Under the pieces are notes generated by a model. The model was given only the letters and a program-made list of their open reading frames with translations, searched no databases and had not been told where the DNA came from. From Endoryza sp044226045 (GTDB taxonomy: Bacteria; Bacteroidota; Bacteroidia; Chitinophagales; Chitinophagaceae): a DNA stretch of 64,000 bases. Made by a program: the position numbers and the translations under genes. Within the stretch, counting starts at the first letter, position 1. Each line of letters begins with the position of its first letter. Location: assembly GCA_044226045.1 (NCBI GenBank), contig JBGAHR010000010.1, forward strand, positions 1 to 64,000, given 5' to 3'. Positions 1-8,567 of the stretch are shown piece after piece.

Positions 1-193
1 CGAAACCCCACCCGCACCCCGGTTGGGCATTCGCATCCCAAAGGGATAGTAACCCAATGCTGGCAAAACGCTGATTAGGTCGGTGTTTCAAAGAACTGAG
101 AGTAAGCGAATTTACGCCAATAACTGCAAAAAAATGGCATAAATTGTACAGCTTCTAATTTATTTTTATTCGGTAAACTAAACTTTATGTTTC
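1..193. other. Non-coding leader of the window
   Basis: No convincing gene is visible. The stretch starts GC-rich and becomes AT-rich towards 170, as expected of a promoter region for the recombinase that starts at 194. I see no clear attachment-site repeat, but one could lie outside the window. Confidence 0.4.
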
Positions 194-1240
194 ATGAGAG
201 AATTGGATTTTTTCGATTACTATGATCGGTTTATCAAAGCATCTGAGACCGGGAGAAGAACCTTGCCTAATGGGAAACGTTTATCTAAAGGAACTATAGA
301 AAATTACGAGAACACCCGAAGACTTCTTGATCGTTTTGTAAAGGAAAAGCAATTTATACTAAGGTTGAGAATAATCAATGGCAACAATAGACGAATTCTT
401 ACAAGCGAAATGAACTATTGGAAGAAATTTTACCTGAAGTTTACCACTTTTCTATATAGGGACCTGGGACATTTCGACAATTATGTTGGAAGCAATATCA
501 AAAATATTCGTACATTTTTTATGTACCTCCGCAGAGACTTGCAGCTAAATGTAGGTGATTATTATAAAAAATTCCATGTTCGAAAGGAAGAAATACCAAT
601 CGTAGTAATGTTGCCGGAACAATTGAGTTTCTTGATATATAATGAAGCATTCAATCAATCCCTGTCATATAGGCTCCGGGAAACAAAGGATTTTTTTGTA
701 TTTGGTTGTACGGTTGGTCTTCGTTTTTCAGATCTGGTGGGCCTTACTATGAAAAACATAAGAGCAAGTGGTGAAAACTGGTATTTAGCGGTTAAATCGC
801 GGAAAACAGGGTCTGATAGCCTGGTAAAGCTGCCGGAGTACGCCCGCCTGATCGCCCGTCGCTATCATCGAAAATATCAAAAACTACTTCCTCCTTTCAA
901 TAAGAGTAACCTGAATAAGTACCTCAAACAATTGGGCGAATTGGCAGGATTCAGCCAGGTGCTGGGAAAGGAGAGAGGGCGCCAGGGGAAATCCAAACAT
1001 TTGCTGTTAGGTGCCAGGGAATATCGGTTCTGCGACTTGATGACCAGTCACACTATGCGACGGACAGCAGTTACCACACTTTTAAGCCTGGGAGTCCCCG
1101 AGCCCGTTGTGAGAAGAGTTACCGGACATGGGGTAAATAGTAAGGAATTTTACCGTTATGTTATGTTCGCTCAGCAGTTTATTGATCAATCCACAGAACA
1201 GGCCTTTGAAAGGCTAAAACCCTCGACTGCTTTTTCGTAA
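194..1240 (+). CDS. Tyrosine recombinase / phage-type integrase
   Basis: This 348-residue protein cuts and rejoins DNA through a catalytic tyrosine. Residues about 1-130 form the SAM-like core-binding region seen in Bacteroidota integrases. The C-terminal half carries the catalytic set: R177 in TVGLRFSDL, a lysine at 201 or 204, H286-x-x-R289 in SHTMRR, H312 in TGHG, and the nucleophile, most likely Y320 in KEFYRYV. The spacing between H312 and Y320 is one residue shorter than usual, and Y322 is an alternative. The gene stands alone, with no excisionase, phage or conjugation gene beside it, so it may belong to an element upstream of the window or be a domesticated remnant. Its target cannot be told from the sequence. 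Confidence 0.88.
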   Translation: MRELDFFDYYDRFIKASETGRRTLPNGKRLSKGTIENYENTRRLLDRFVKEKQFILRLRIINGNNRRILTSEMNYWKKFYLKFTTFLYRDLGHFDNYVGSNIKNIRTFFMYLRRDLQLNVGDYYKKFHVRKEEIPIVVMLPEQLSFLIYNEAFNQSLSYRLRETKDFFVFGCTVGLRFSDLVGLTMKNIRASGENWYLAVKSRKTGSDSLVKLPEYARLIARRYHRKYQKLLPPFNKSNLNKYLKQLGELAGFSQVLGKERGRQGKSKHLLLGAREYRFCDLMTSHTMRRTAVTTLLSLGVPEPVVRRVTGHGVNSKEFYRYVMFAQQFIDQSTEQAFERLKPSTAFS

Positions 1241-1315
1241 TCAATTCGTCAAATCAGGTAGAATTTAAAATCATTATTCTTTAGTGCAATACGGTTATTC
1301 ATTACCTTTATTCCG

Positions 1316-2596
1316 ATGCGAGCTGTTGCCATTTTACTGCTGTTACCTTATTTTGGTTTTTCGCAAGAAATTCCTACACTTCTGGGCGCACGTGTTAATT
1401 TATTCAATTTCCCAAAGAAAGGAGCGGGTCTTATTGGTGAAAAGACAACGACGGGTGCAGGTTTGTCTTTTGTAAAAGGCATAAACAAAAACCTGGATTG
1501 GCAACTAAGTCTTGATTTTGCTTTCACCGACAGCCTGAATGGCCAAAAGCTCAAAGAAAAAAGGATGATCAACGAGGCAGATATTTCACTAATCTGGCTG
1601 CTTACCGGGCGAAATTCAAAAGTTCAGCCTTTTTTGTCGGCAGGTGCCGGCCTGGGGCTATTTTCTTCCCAGACTTCCCTGGTTTTCCCTGCCGGTTTGG
1701 GATTTAGATATCGTGTTCTGAAAGAGTCCTATCTGATTTTACAAGGTCAGTACCGGACTACTATCGGTAATACAATTCCTGATCATTTTCTTTTTGGAAT
1801 CGGGTTTTATGGACAGATTCACTCAAAAAAGATCAGGTCTGTGAACACGCAGCTTTCTAAAGTTCCTCTTCCGGTAAGTAATGAGAAACCCTCCGACAGA
1901 GACGGCGACGGTATAATCGATTCGCTGGATGTTTGTCCCGATGAAGCGGGCCTGCTTCAATTTCAGGGTTGCCCGGACTCAGATGGCGATGGCATTCCCA
2001 ATAAATTGGACAGTTGTCCCTTTTTATATGGTATAAGCAAATACAGAGGCTGTCCACAGGTGGATAGCGACAAAGATGGAGTGTACGATGAGGATGACAG
2101 TTGTGTTTGGGTAGCGGGTCCAGGCGAAAATCATGGATGCCCATGGCCGGATGATGACAGGGATGGTGTTCCCAACTACCAGGATTCCTGCAAATCAGTG
2201 GCGGGGGAAACAAAGTATTCAGGATGCCCATTTAATGGTACAGCCATCCAATCCGCTTTCGATAGATGGTCTTCTCAAATACACTATGATATCGGCAGCG
2301 ATCGGTTGAGAATTGAGTCAATACCCATCCTGGACAGTATCGCTTACCTGCTAACTGTTTATCGAGGACTGAGAGTCGCCATTAATGGCCATACGGACAA
2401 TTCGCATACCCCCGCGTTCAATCAGCTGCTAAGCGAACGAAGATCCCAGGCCGTTCGCCATTACCTGATTGGAAAGGGAATCGACCCCAATCGCTTATAT
2501 AGTATAGGATTCGGTGATCGTTCGCCCATAGCTTCAAATTTAACAGCCAAAGGACGAGCGAAGAACAGGCGGGTGGAAATTCGCATTGTTGAGTGA
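1316..2596 (+). CDS. OmpA family outer-membrane protein with TSP3 repeats
   Basis: A 426-residue envelope protein likely to tie the outer membrane to peptidoglycan. Residues 1-17 are a signal peptide ending in FGFSQ. Residues about 20-175 are rich in beta strands and probably form a small barrel. Residues 194-305 hold four thrombospondin type-3 calcium-binding repeats, each with a DxDGDG-like run and a Cys-Pro pair. Residues about 318-426 are the OmpA peptidoglycan-binding domain, with NGHTDN near 358, LSERRSQAVRHYL at 372-384 and NRRVEI at the end. The length and domain order are normal for Bacteroidota OmpA proteins. The ATG at 1316 was chosen because the signal peptide begins there. It is transcribed alone, facing the minus-strand genes that follow. 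Confidence 0.9.
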   Translation: MRAVAILLLLPYFGFSQEIPTLLGARVNLFNFPKKGAGLIGEKTTTGAGLSFVKGINKNLDWQLSLDFAFTDSLNGQKLKEKRMINEADISLIWLLTGRNSKVQPFLSAGAGLGLFSSQTSLVFPAGLGFRYRVLKESYLILQGQYRTTIGNTIPDHFLFGIGFYGQIHSKKIRSVNTQLSKVPLPVSNEKPSDRDGDGIIDSLDVCPDEAGLLQFQGCPDSDGDGIPNKLDSCPFLYGISKYRGCPQVDSDKDGVYDEDDSCVWVAGPGENHGCPWPDDDRDGVPNYQDSCKSVAGETKYSGCPFNGTAIQSAFDRWSSQIHYDIGSDRLRIESIPILDSIAYLLTVYRGLRVAINGHTDNSHTPAFNQLLSERRSQAVRHYLIGKGIDPNRLYSIGFGDRSPIASNLTAKGRAKNRRVEIRIVE

Positions 2597-2624
2597 CTGT
2601 TATGAAGGTTTGCACCAGGTTTAC

Positions 2625-3002
2625 TCACTCAAAAGTATATGACATAGCTGAGTTCGGTGAATTATAGTCTTGCGATTTCACCACTTTGTTATTAACCAGA
2701 ATTTCCAGCTTCACATTTTTGGCCGGATTAACAAAATAGCCAACTACTATAATATCATATTTCCTGACAGTTTTGCTGATGGTTTTCACAAAAGGAAGCC
2801 GGGGATTGTCTACAGATGTCTTTCCCCCTGTTTCATTATCATAAGTGATCAGCACCAGGCTGTCGATGGCCGGACTGGTCACCCGATAAGTGATGGATAC
2901 TTGCTTCGGATAAGCTCCTCCGCTATCGGAACCGGGTTTACCGCAGGATAAAAGCATTACGGAAGCGATGACAACGATCAGAAATGAAAAGGATAGTTTC
3001 AT
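2625..3002 (-). CDS. Small MmpS-like lipoprotein
   Basis: A 125-residue predicted lipoprotein. The signal peptide ends in the lipobox LLSC, with C20 the lipidated residue. The mature part is a single beta-rich domain: a strand pattern YRVTSPAIDSLVLITYDNETGG, split by a Pro-rich turn, and a final VKLEILVNNKVVKSQ segment. It resembles the small MmpS-type and immunoglobulin-like secreted proteins of Bacteroidota, but the match is loose and the function is unknown. It is the last gene of a minus-strand row with the two membrane proteins upstream, 28 bp after the nearest one, so it is probably cotranscribed. Confidence 0.7.
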   Translation of the reverse strand: MKLSFSFLIVVIASVMLLSCGKPGSDSGGAYPKQVSITYRVTSPAIDSLVLITYDNETGGKTSVDNPRLPFVKTISKTVRKYDIIVVGYFVNPAKNVKLEILVNNKVVKSQDYNSPNSAMSYTFE

Positions 3003-3030
3003 GGTTTAGTTTTTTGTGATTTTTATTATT

Positions 3031-3477
3031 TCAATGCAAGTCCTGTTTTGACAGGTTTTCCGTACGCGGCCAGCACCAGGCTTTCCATACGATGATGACC
3101 CCAAGAATGCTTTCCAGGAAAGAATACATCACATAAAATATTCTCCATTCTGACAAGGAAGCGACCCCTACCAGCAGGGTAAACAGGGTAAAGAAAATGC
3201 CCAACGAAATATTCAATACCCGGTTCCATCTCGGTTTTAACAGGAGCGAAAAAAAGATCATCATCGCCGGTATAGCCAGAATCGTAGCGGCGGTTAACAG
3301 TTTGTAAGGACTGTTCAGATTGTTCTGCCCGGTTGTCAGGTCTTCCATCTTGCCCGGAACGTATAATTCAAAATAATCCCCGTATATGTACAGGAAGGTG
3401 ACCGACACCCAGAGTGCCGATAAGATCAGCTTTATGTTGATTGTATAATCTTCAAAGGGGGCTTTGATATTTTTCAT
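3031..3477 (-). CDS. Four-helix membrane protein of unknown function (DUF6326-like)
   Basis: A protein of 148 residues with four predicted membrane helices: one near ILSALWVSVTFLYIYG, one around LLTAATILAIPAMMIFF, one at SLGIFFTLFTLLVGVA and one at MYSFLESILGVIIVW. The pattern and the FLYIYGDYFELY stretch in the first helix recall small Bacteroidota proteins of the DUF6326 type, but I am not certain. I start it at the ATG at 3477 (MKNIKAP); an in-frame ATG seven codons upstream is possible. The start overlaps the end of the upstream DUF4386-like gene, so the two are almost certainly translated from one mRNA. No enzymatic motif is visible. Confidence 0.7.
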   Translation of the reverse strand: MKNIKAPFEDYTINIKLILSALWVSVTFLYIYGDYFELYVPGKMEDLTTGQNNLNSPYKLLTAATILAIPAMMIFFSLLLKPRWNRVLNISLGIFFTLFTLLVGVASLSEWRIFYVMYSFLESILGVIIVWKAWCWPRTENLSKQDLH

Positions 3478-4162
3478 GTTTATTTTCTTTAATACCAAAT
3501 AACAATAACCAGATACAAGTGCCTATTTCTGCAATGGCCGGTAGCAAGCTTGTGTATTTACTGATTCCGAAATTTGAAAAATCCGCTATCAACGTATGAC
3601 CGGTGAAATTGACCAGGTAACCGATACAACCCAACACCAGGAACACGCCAAAAGGTTTGGGGATAATGCCGGATTGATAAACGAGTAACCCAAACGGAAG
3701 CAACCAAAGCCCCCAGAAAACAGTGGTTATAAAAATGCCGGCATCATACCGTTGAAATGCAGTCATCACGCTGCTGTATAATTCGCTCGGATCTGAATTG
3801 ATTTGCGAAGCGCCGCCGGTGACCAGCCGGATGACTTCATACTTATGCTGCAGGTTATAGAAGGATAAAGGGACACTTAACAAAGCCAGTACCACCATAA
3901 ACAGGGCCGTATACTCGCCGAAGGGTTTCAGCAGCCTGTATAGCAGAATTGGAAGAACGATAAAAGCCGTATAGCAAATTACACTGCTGTAGATACTGAG
4001 CCTGAACAGGAATAAATTTGAATGGATATTTGTAAACGTGGCCTTGCCATCATTCCAATTGATCAGTGTTTTGGGTACATAGGCCAGGCTGAAAATTCCG
4101 GTAATCACCACAAACAGGTACATCAATCCGGCAAGCCTGGCTGTTCTCTTTTTATTGATCAT
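3452..4162 (-). CDS. DUF4386-like multi-pass membrane protein
   Basis: A 236-residue membrane protein with six or seven predicted helices, beginning RTARLAGLMYLFVVITGIFS, which is the typical opening of DUF4386 proteins. The family is widespread in Bacteroidota and Actinobacteria and has no known function. The ATG at 4162 fits the family start better than the ATG 13 codons upstream. It is the first gene of a minus-strand group with two more small envelope proteins, and it diverges from the LytS-type kinase at 4468. The roughly 300 bp between them should hold promoters for both directions. Confidence 0.75.
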   Translation of the reverse strand: MINKKRTARLAGLMYLFVVITGIFSLAYVPKTLINWNDGKATFTNIHSNLFLFRLSIYSSVICYTAFIVLPILLYRLLKPFGEYTALFMVVLALLSVPLSFYNLQHKYEVIRLVTGGASQINSDPSELYSSVMTAFQRYDAGIFITTVFWGLWLLPFGLLVYQSGIIPKPFGVFLVLGCIGYLVNFTGHTLIADFSNFGISKYTSLLPAIAEIGTCIWLLLFGIKENKHEKYQSPL

Positions 4163-4403
4163 ATCTATTTTTGAATGGTACACAATTCGATTCTCTACCA
4201 TGATACCGGTCAGTAGTCAGTTGATTCCGGCGTGAATGGTACAAGGTTAGAGAAATTATGATTCCAGAAACAGGCCCGGTCAATGAATGACAGGGTTTGG
4301 TAAACAGACAATCGGAGCAAATGAACTGGCCTGTTTATAAGGGCATTATATTTAGTCGGGATATTTTTCCTGGTATTCGGAAGCTGTTTGTTGACGGTAA
4401 AGG

Positions 4404-4468
4404 TTCGTTCGTTGATAGATTGCAACCGAACAGAAGTTTTAGGTATTTTTAGATTTTAAACGAACGAA
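4404..4468. promoter_or_regulatory. Inverted repeat in divergent promoter region
   Basis: TTCGTTCGTT at 4404-4413 is repeated as its exact reverse complement AACGAACGAA at 4459-4468, ending at the first base of the kinase start codon. The arms are 45 bp apart, so a pair of operator half-sites or a 5' leader hairpin are both possible. A related TTCGTTCG occurs at 14876, just upstream of another regulator gene. No function is established. Confidence 0.4.
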
Positions 4469-5517
4469 TGGAAAAAGGAAAAGATAGCAGTCTCATCCGG
4501 TTTTATATCTATACCAGTCTGGGGTTTTTCCTGCTCTATTCCTTTGGAGAATTTTTTGAATTCCGGGATACGATTTTGCGGCGGGTGATCAATAGCGCTT
4601 TCCTGGTCAGTTATGTTTCGTTTATCAACTACTTTCTTTTTGAGCGGGTCTTCCCGCTGTTTAAAAGACCCGGCCGGAAGATTTTTCAGGGCATCTTTGG
4701 GTTGATTGTTCTGATCGGTCTTTACTCTTTTGGGCTGTACCTATACAGGTTACTGCTCATTAAATTTCATCTCTATATAAATTATACACCGGAGTTGCCG
4801 TTTTTGAGAGGGGTGTTTGTGCATTCGCAGTTTAGCATCGCTTATATTATTTACTTTTCCATTGTCCGGAACATCTATAATAATATAAAGCTTCGGGAGA
4901 AGAACAACCAATTGAACATAGAAAAAAAAGAGGCGGAGTTAAACTACCTCAAAGCGCAGACGAATCCGCACTTTTTATTCAACACCCTCAATAATATCTA
5001 TTCGCTCGCCAGGGATAAGAGCGACCTGGCGCCGGAATCCATCCTTCGGCTGTCGAAGATACTTCGCTTCATGTTATATGAAACCGGGGGCGATTTTATT
5101 GCGATAGAGGAAGAGATCAGGATAATGAATGATTATATTGCATTAGAGCGGCTCCGGTATGACGATTCCCTGCAGATTCGATTCGACATGCAGGTGGAAG
5201 ACCAGAAGCTTCAATTGCCACCGTTGCTGATGATTCCATTGGTGGAAAATGCGTTTAAACATGGTGTTTCCGAAACCAGGAATCAGCCTTTTGTGGAGAT
5301 CAAACTCCGGGTACAAAATGGTCATTTGCTTTTTGTGGTCAGGAATTCAGTGGAGAGAATGGCAGAGCGGGGAGAAGTGAAGGAGAATATCGGGCTTTCG
5401 AATTTGAGGAAGCAACTGGCGCTGTTGTATACAGACTATGAACTGACCGTTCACCCGGAAGAGGAGGTATTTACGTCAACCTTACAAATTAATTTAGCAA
5501 GTAATGTCTGGCATTAA
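4468..5517 (+). CDS. LytS/YehU-type sensor histidine kinase
   Basis: A 349-residue membrane kinase. Four predicted helices (about 12-28, 41-58, 73-95 and 118-135) form the sensor part, with no extracytoplasmic domain of any size. A short coiled coil at about 140-162 leads to the His_kinase domain, with the phospho-accepting H168 in TNPHFLFNTLNN, the family hallmark. The ATP-binding part follows, with PLVENAFKHG near 260 and an N-IGLSNLRKQL segment near 320. It overlaps the downstream LytTR regulator by 14 bp, so they form a two-component system. The signal is unknown; the family in Bacteroidota often responds to envelope or nutrient cues. Confidence 0.92.
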   Translation: MEKGKDSSLIRFYIYTSLGFFLLYSFGEFFEFRDTILRRVINSAFLVSYVSFINYFLFERVFPLFKRPGRKIFQGIFGLIVLIGLYSFGLYLYRLLLIKFHLYINYTPELPFLRGVFVHSQFSIAYIIYFSIVRNIYNNIKLREKNNQLNIEKKEAELNYLKAQTNPHFLFNTLNNIYSLARDKSDLAPESILRLSKILRFMLYETGGDFIAIEEEIRIMNDYIALERLRYDDSLQIRFDMQVEDQKLQLPPLLMIPLVENAFKHGVSETRNQPFVEIKLRVQNGHLLFVVRNSVERMAERGEVKENIGLSNLRKQLALLYTDYELTVHPEEEVFTSTLQINLASNVWH

Positions 5518-6196
5518 GTGTATCATAATAGAAGACGAGCCGTTGGCGGTAAAAGTGCTGTCGGACTATATTGCCCAGGTTCCTTTTTTGACCCTGCAAG
5601 CCAGTTTCAAAGACGCCATCCTGGCAACGGAATGGCTTCGCACAAATGAAACCCAGCTGATCTTTTTGGATATCCACTTGCCGAAGCTGAAAGGGATGGC
5701 TTTTTTGAAGACGCTGAAGAAACAGCCGGATGTCATCATCACCACGGCTTATCATCAATATGCCGTGGAGGGATTTGAACTGAATGTCACTGACTATCTC
5801 TTGAAGCCAATCGAGTTTGAACGGTTCCTGGTAGCCGTGAATAAGGTGAGGAGTGAAGTGGTAAAAGATCATCCCGTTACCGAGGCGGTGGAAGGAAGGG
5901 ATTATCTGTTTCTTACGGTCCAAAAGAAGAAAGTGAAGGTGCTTTTTGAAGATATTGTATATGTCGAGAGTCAGCGTGAATACATCAAGGTTGTTACGAC
6001 CCGGCGAGAGTATCTTACCAAGATGAGTACGCATGAAATAGAGTCTGCGCTTCCGCCCGCACAGTTTAAGCGCGTCCATCGTTCCTTTATCGTGTCACTT
6101 AAAAAGATTGAAGCCTTCACGGCAGACACGATCGAAATGGAGGGTGTCTCGATCCCCATTGGAAGAGCCTACAGGGGCGTGCTGGATGATTTGTAG
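5504..6196 (+). CDS. LytTR-family response regulator
   Basis: A 230-residue DNA-binding response regulator and partner of the kinase it overlaps. The receiver domain covers about 1-120, with acidic pocket E10-D11, phospho-acceptor D56 in LIFLDIHLPKLKG, and a conserved TDYLLKPIEFERF stretch near 104. The LytTR DNA-binding domain covers about 130-228, with the VYVESQREYIKV and FKRVHRSFIVSLKKIEAF signatures. LytTR proteins bind spaced direct repeats. Its own operon upstream region carries a 10-bp inverted repeat (4404-4468), which would be the first place to look for autoregulation. The ATG at 5504 is internal to the kinase gene. Confidence 0.92.
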   Translation: MSGIKCIIIEDEPLAVKVLSDYIAQVPFLTLQASFKDAILATEWLRTNETQLIFLDIHLPKLKGMAFLKTLKKQPDVIITTAYHQYAVEGFELNVTDYLLKPIEFERFLVAVNKVRSEVVKDHPVTEAVEGRDYLFLTVQKKKVKVLFEDIVYVESQREYIKVVTTRREYLTKMSTHEIESALPPAQFKRVHRSFIVSLKKIEAFTADTIEMEGVSIPIGRAYRGVLDDL

Positions 6197-6432
6197 TGCT
6201 TTTCGAAAACCACTTATACTTTCAATCGACCGCTAAAAGGATTTGCAGGTTAGATGAACCGTACAGGCATCGGTCAACAAACGACCGAAACAGGTCAACG
6301 AAAATCAGTTCGAAGTTGGCAAGACTATTCCTCGGTCAAGAGCAGTTGTATAAATCCGGCCAGATGTCGCCGGGAATTTTTTGAGATTGCACTCGGATTT
6401 GAAACCAATTTCTGTACAATCAATCAAAAAAT

Positions 6433-7164
6433 ATGCGCGTCCTTTCCTTACTGTTTATTTTATTGTCAGCTTCTTTTTGTAAAGCCCAGAATGTTTCTTT
6501 GAAAGGGAATAACCGTTTTGAAAAGAAGTGGGTTACCCCGGAAACCTATCAAATGCGATGGTACATGCAACGCGACACGCAGTTGATCGAGATGGGTTTG
6601 GTAAAAACCGAGGTAAAAATTAACCCTAAATCCGTTTTGCTCATTACAACGGTAAGAATGAAAAATGCCAAGTCTGACTGGATCGATTCCTCCATGGCAG
6701 AAAGGGCTGGGTTCAGGCCTGTATTTCATACTTCCTATAATACGCAAAGGGATATTGTGTTGAAATTCGGAAAGATCGTAAGGGGAGTTTATAATGACAA
6801 GACGAAGAAGACGTCAATAGTAATTACAGATACGACCCATACCGATTATTTCGACAGTAATCTTTATCCTTACCTGATAAGGCTCTTGCCGCTGAAAGAA
6901 GGGTTTACTACCACTATTCCCATTTATGATTTTAATCCGGATGGTAAGAAGGGCGTTTTGAGTGCGGTTGTAAAAGCGGTAATTGGTGGAAAGATCAGTC
7001 AGCATGGCCAGGAAAAAGAGGTTTGGATCGTAACGGTAACAGATGAGATCGGGTCAGATAGTTCCGCGTATTCTACCTATTATATTGGAAAAGCCGACCG
7101 GAAACTGCTCAAGCAGGAAATGAACATCAGGGGCCGGAAGATGGTGATGCTACTGGAAGACTAG
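6433..7164 (+). CDS. Secreted protein, DUF3108-like fold
   Basis: A 243-residue secreted protein. Residues 1-18 are a signal peptide (LFILLSASFCKAQ). The rest is almost all beta strand, with the pattern of DUF3108-type lipocalin-like proteins of Bacteroidota: an ETYQMRWYMQRD opening, a central VLKFGKIVRGVYND block, a SNLYPYLIRLLPLKEG turn and the late YYIGKADRKLLKQEM strand pair. No catalytic residues stand out. It follows the LytTR pair after 236 bp without a visible gene and is followed by the first palindromic repeat locus. Function unknown. Confidence 0.7.
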   Translation: MRVLSLLFILLSASFCKAQNVSLKGNNRFEKKWVTPETYQMRWYMQRDTQLIEMGLVKTEVKINPKSVLLITTVRMKNAKSDWIDSSMAERAGFRPVFHTSYNTQRDIVLKFGKIVRGVYNDKTKKTSIVITDTTHTDYFDSNLYPYLIRLLPLKEGFTTTIPIYDFNPDGKKGVLSAVVKAVIGGKISQHGQEKEVWIVTVTDEIGSDSSAYSTYYIGKADRKLLKQEMNIRGRKMVMLLED

Positions 7165-7250
7165 ATATGAAGGATTACGGATTGCGAATTACGAATTACG
7201 GATGAAGAAACAATTGCATCAGTACAATAACGGTGAACCGCAGGCACCCG

Positions 7251-7515
7251 GCTGGCGCGGGTATGGTCAATAGTGAGTTATCATTTCTGAGACTTGCGAC
7301 CTACCCGTGCCATAGTTGTTCCACCTAAGTGGATGCTAAAAATTACATTCGCAGTTTTAAATATCTCAGCGTTAAATCCAGGTAAAGCCCTTTTGTTTGG
7401 CTATTTTGAAGTAGTCTGCAATTTTTTCGGTCAACCACTTATTCGTGAAACTATGGCACGGGTAGGTCGCGTCATCCTGATATATGAGATCTCTGCTGAC
7501 CATACCCGCGCCAGC
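7251..7515. repeat. Palindromic BIME-like repeat, copy A
   Basis: This 265-bp element has perfect 19-bp outer arms, GCTGGCGCGGGTATGGTCA at 7251-7269 and its reverse complement at 7497-7515. Perfect 22-bp inner arms lie at 7296-7317 and 7449-7470 and contain GACCTACCCGTGCC. Outer and inner arms are themselves related, so each end folds into its own hairpin of about 14 bp with one bulge. The result is two facing REP-like hairpins around an AT-rich core of about 130 bp. Related copies are at 7518, 10334 and 17702. No transposase gene is present in the window. Confidence 0.8.
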
Positions 7516-7517
7516 GG

Positions 7518-7747
7518 GTGCTAAAAATTACATTCGCAGTTTTAAATATCTCAGCGTTAAATCCAGGTAAAGCCCTTTTGTTTGGCTATTTTGAAGTAGT
7601 CTGCAATTTTTTCGGTCAACCTTTTCTTCGTGAAACTAAGGCACGGGTAGGTCGTGTCAGCATAATAGAGGAGATCTCTGCTGACCATACCCGCGCCAGC
7701 GGGCGAGTAATCATTTCGGAGGTTTGCGACCTACCTGGCTGGCGCGG
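7518..7747. repeat. Palindromic BIME-like repeat, copy B (partial) plus remnant of a further copy
   Basis: From about 7518 the core of copy A (from TGCTAAAAATTACATTCGCAG) is repeated almost identically, up to the right outer arm ending near 7703, but the whole left hairpin is missing. The junction lies at a shared GTGCTAAAAATT/ATGCTAAAAATT. After 7703 the left half of another copy appears (GAGTAATCATTTCGGAGG, then GCGACCTACC), breaks off, and ends with GGCTGGCGCGG near 7737-7747. The locus is thus a tandem, rearranged array with a repeat period of about 186 bp. Confidence 0.7.
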
Positions 7748-7836
7748 ATAATTCGTAATACGTAATTCGCAATCCGTAATCCGTAATTCGTAATTCGCAA
7801 TCCGTAATCTCCGAGCGGGTTAAAATGATCATCACA

Positions 7837-8544
7837 TTATTGGTGGTTCCCGATTTCAATCAGTCTGTTCACGTCGTAGATAATGATTTTTCGTCCTTTG
7901 GTTGCGATGATCGATTCCGACTTGAAGTCTGCCAACACCCTGACAACATTTTCCCTTGCTGTTCCCACCAGGCTTGCCAGATCACTTCGGCTCATATCTA
8001 TTTCGACCGGAGATCCTGGTTGGGAATCGATCTTGTATTTTTCTCTCAGTAAAATAAGCTGAATAGCCAGTCTTTCCCTGACGGATTTTTGTGCAAACAG
8101 GGTGATGTTATTGACGAGGACTGTAAATTCGTGACTAAGTGTTTTTAACAACCTTGCCATCAGGAGTTTTGATTCTGCGAGCACCGCCAGAAAATCTTCC
8201 TTTGCTATAAAGGTGATCACAGATCTTTCGAGGGTCGTTGCGGAATCTGGATAACGTTCTTCCGAAAGTATGGCATGATAGCCGATCAGTTCGCCGGTAT
8301 TCGCAACATAAATGATATGCTCTCTTCCTTCACTATCGAGTTTATACTTTTTAACTTTCCCCTCTTTGATAAAAAAGATACCGCTGGCTACTGCTCCTTC
8401 GCGGAAAACCACCTCTCCTTTATGGTATACTTTCTCTGAAGTATGGGCCTGCAATTTCTCCAATTCATCCTCCGGCAGGTTGGTTAAGATCGATTCACTT
8501 ATAAAGCCCCATTTCTCAATAGGGAACTTTCCCTTTATACTCAT
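7837..8544 (-). CDS. Crp/Fnr-family transcriptional regulator
   Basis: A 235-residue regulator. Residues about 25-140 form the cyclic-nucleotide-binding-like beta roll (YHKGEVVFREGAVASGIFFIKEGKVKKY). A long dimer helix follows at about 140-165, and the winged helix-turn-helix covers about 165-225. The recognition helix reads TARENVVRVL, keeping the Arg-Glu-x-x-x-Arg positions by which E. coli CRP reads DNA. There is no FNR-type cysteine cluster at the N-terminus. It is transcribed away from the GcvH-like operon, with a perfect 22-bp palindrome of Crp/Fnr geometry in between, so autoregulation and control of that operon are likely. The ligand is unknown. Confidence 0.9.
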   Translation of the reverse strand: MSIKGKFPIEKWGFISESILTNLPEDELEKLQAHTSEKVYHKGEVVFREGAVASGIFFIKEGKVKKYKLDSEGREHIIYVANTGELIGYHAILSEERYPDSATTLERSVITFIAKEDFLAVLAESKLLMARLLKTLSHEFTVLVNNITLFAQKSVRERLAIQLILLREKYKIDSQPGSPVEIDMSRSDLASLVGTARENVVRVLADFKSESIIATKGRKIIIYDVNRLIEIGNHQ

Positions 8545-8567
8545 GTAACGGTTTTAAAAATTGATAA

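Larger units (their letters stand above)
7173..7809. repeat. 31-bp perfect inverted repeat flanking palindromic elements A and B
   Basis: The segment 7173-7203 (GATTACGGATTGCGAATTAC and on) is repeated as an exact reverse complement at 7779-7809. The arms are made of 7-bp units of the type CGTAATT, and the right arm is preceded by further units from 7750. The left arm begins 8 bp after the stop codon at 7164. The palindromic elements A and B lie between the arms. Before those elements arrived, the arms could have formed a strong hairpin or terminator. Confidence 0.75.

Noticed and set aside
7294..7751. Open frames of 76-77 codons within the palindromic repeats (also near 10356-10547)
   Set aside because: They recur only because the repeat recurs. 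The C copy breaks the frame near its end, and copy D has lost it. No start signal or protein-like conservation is seen.
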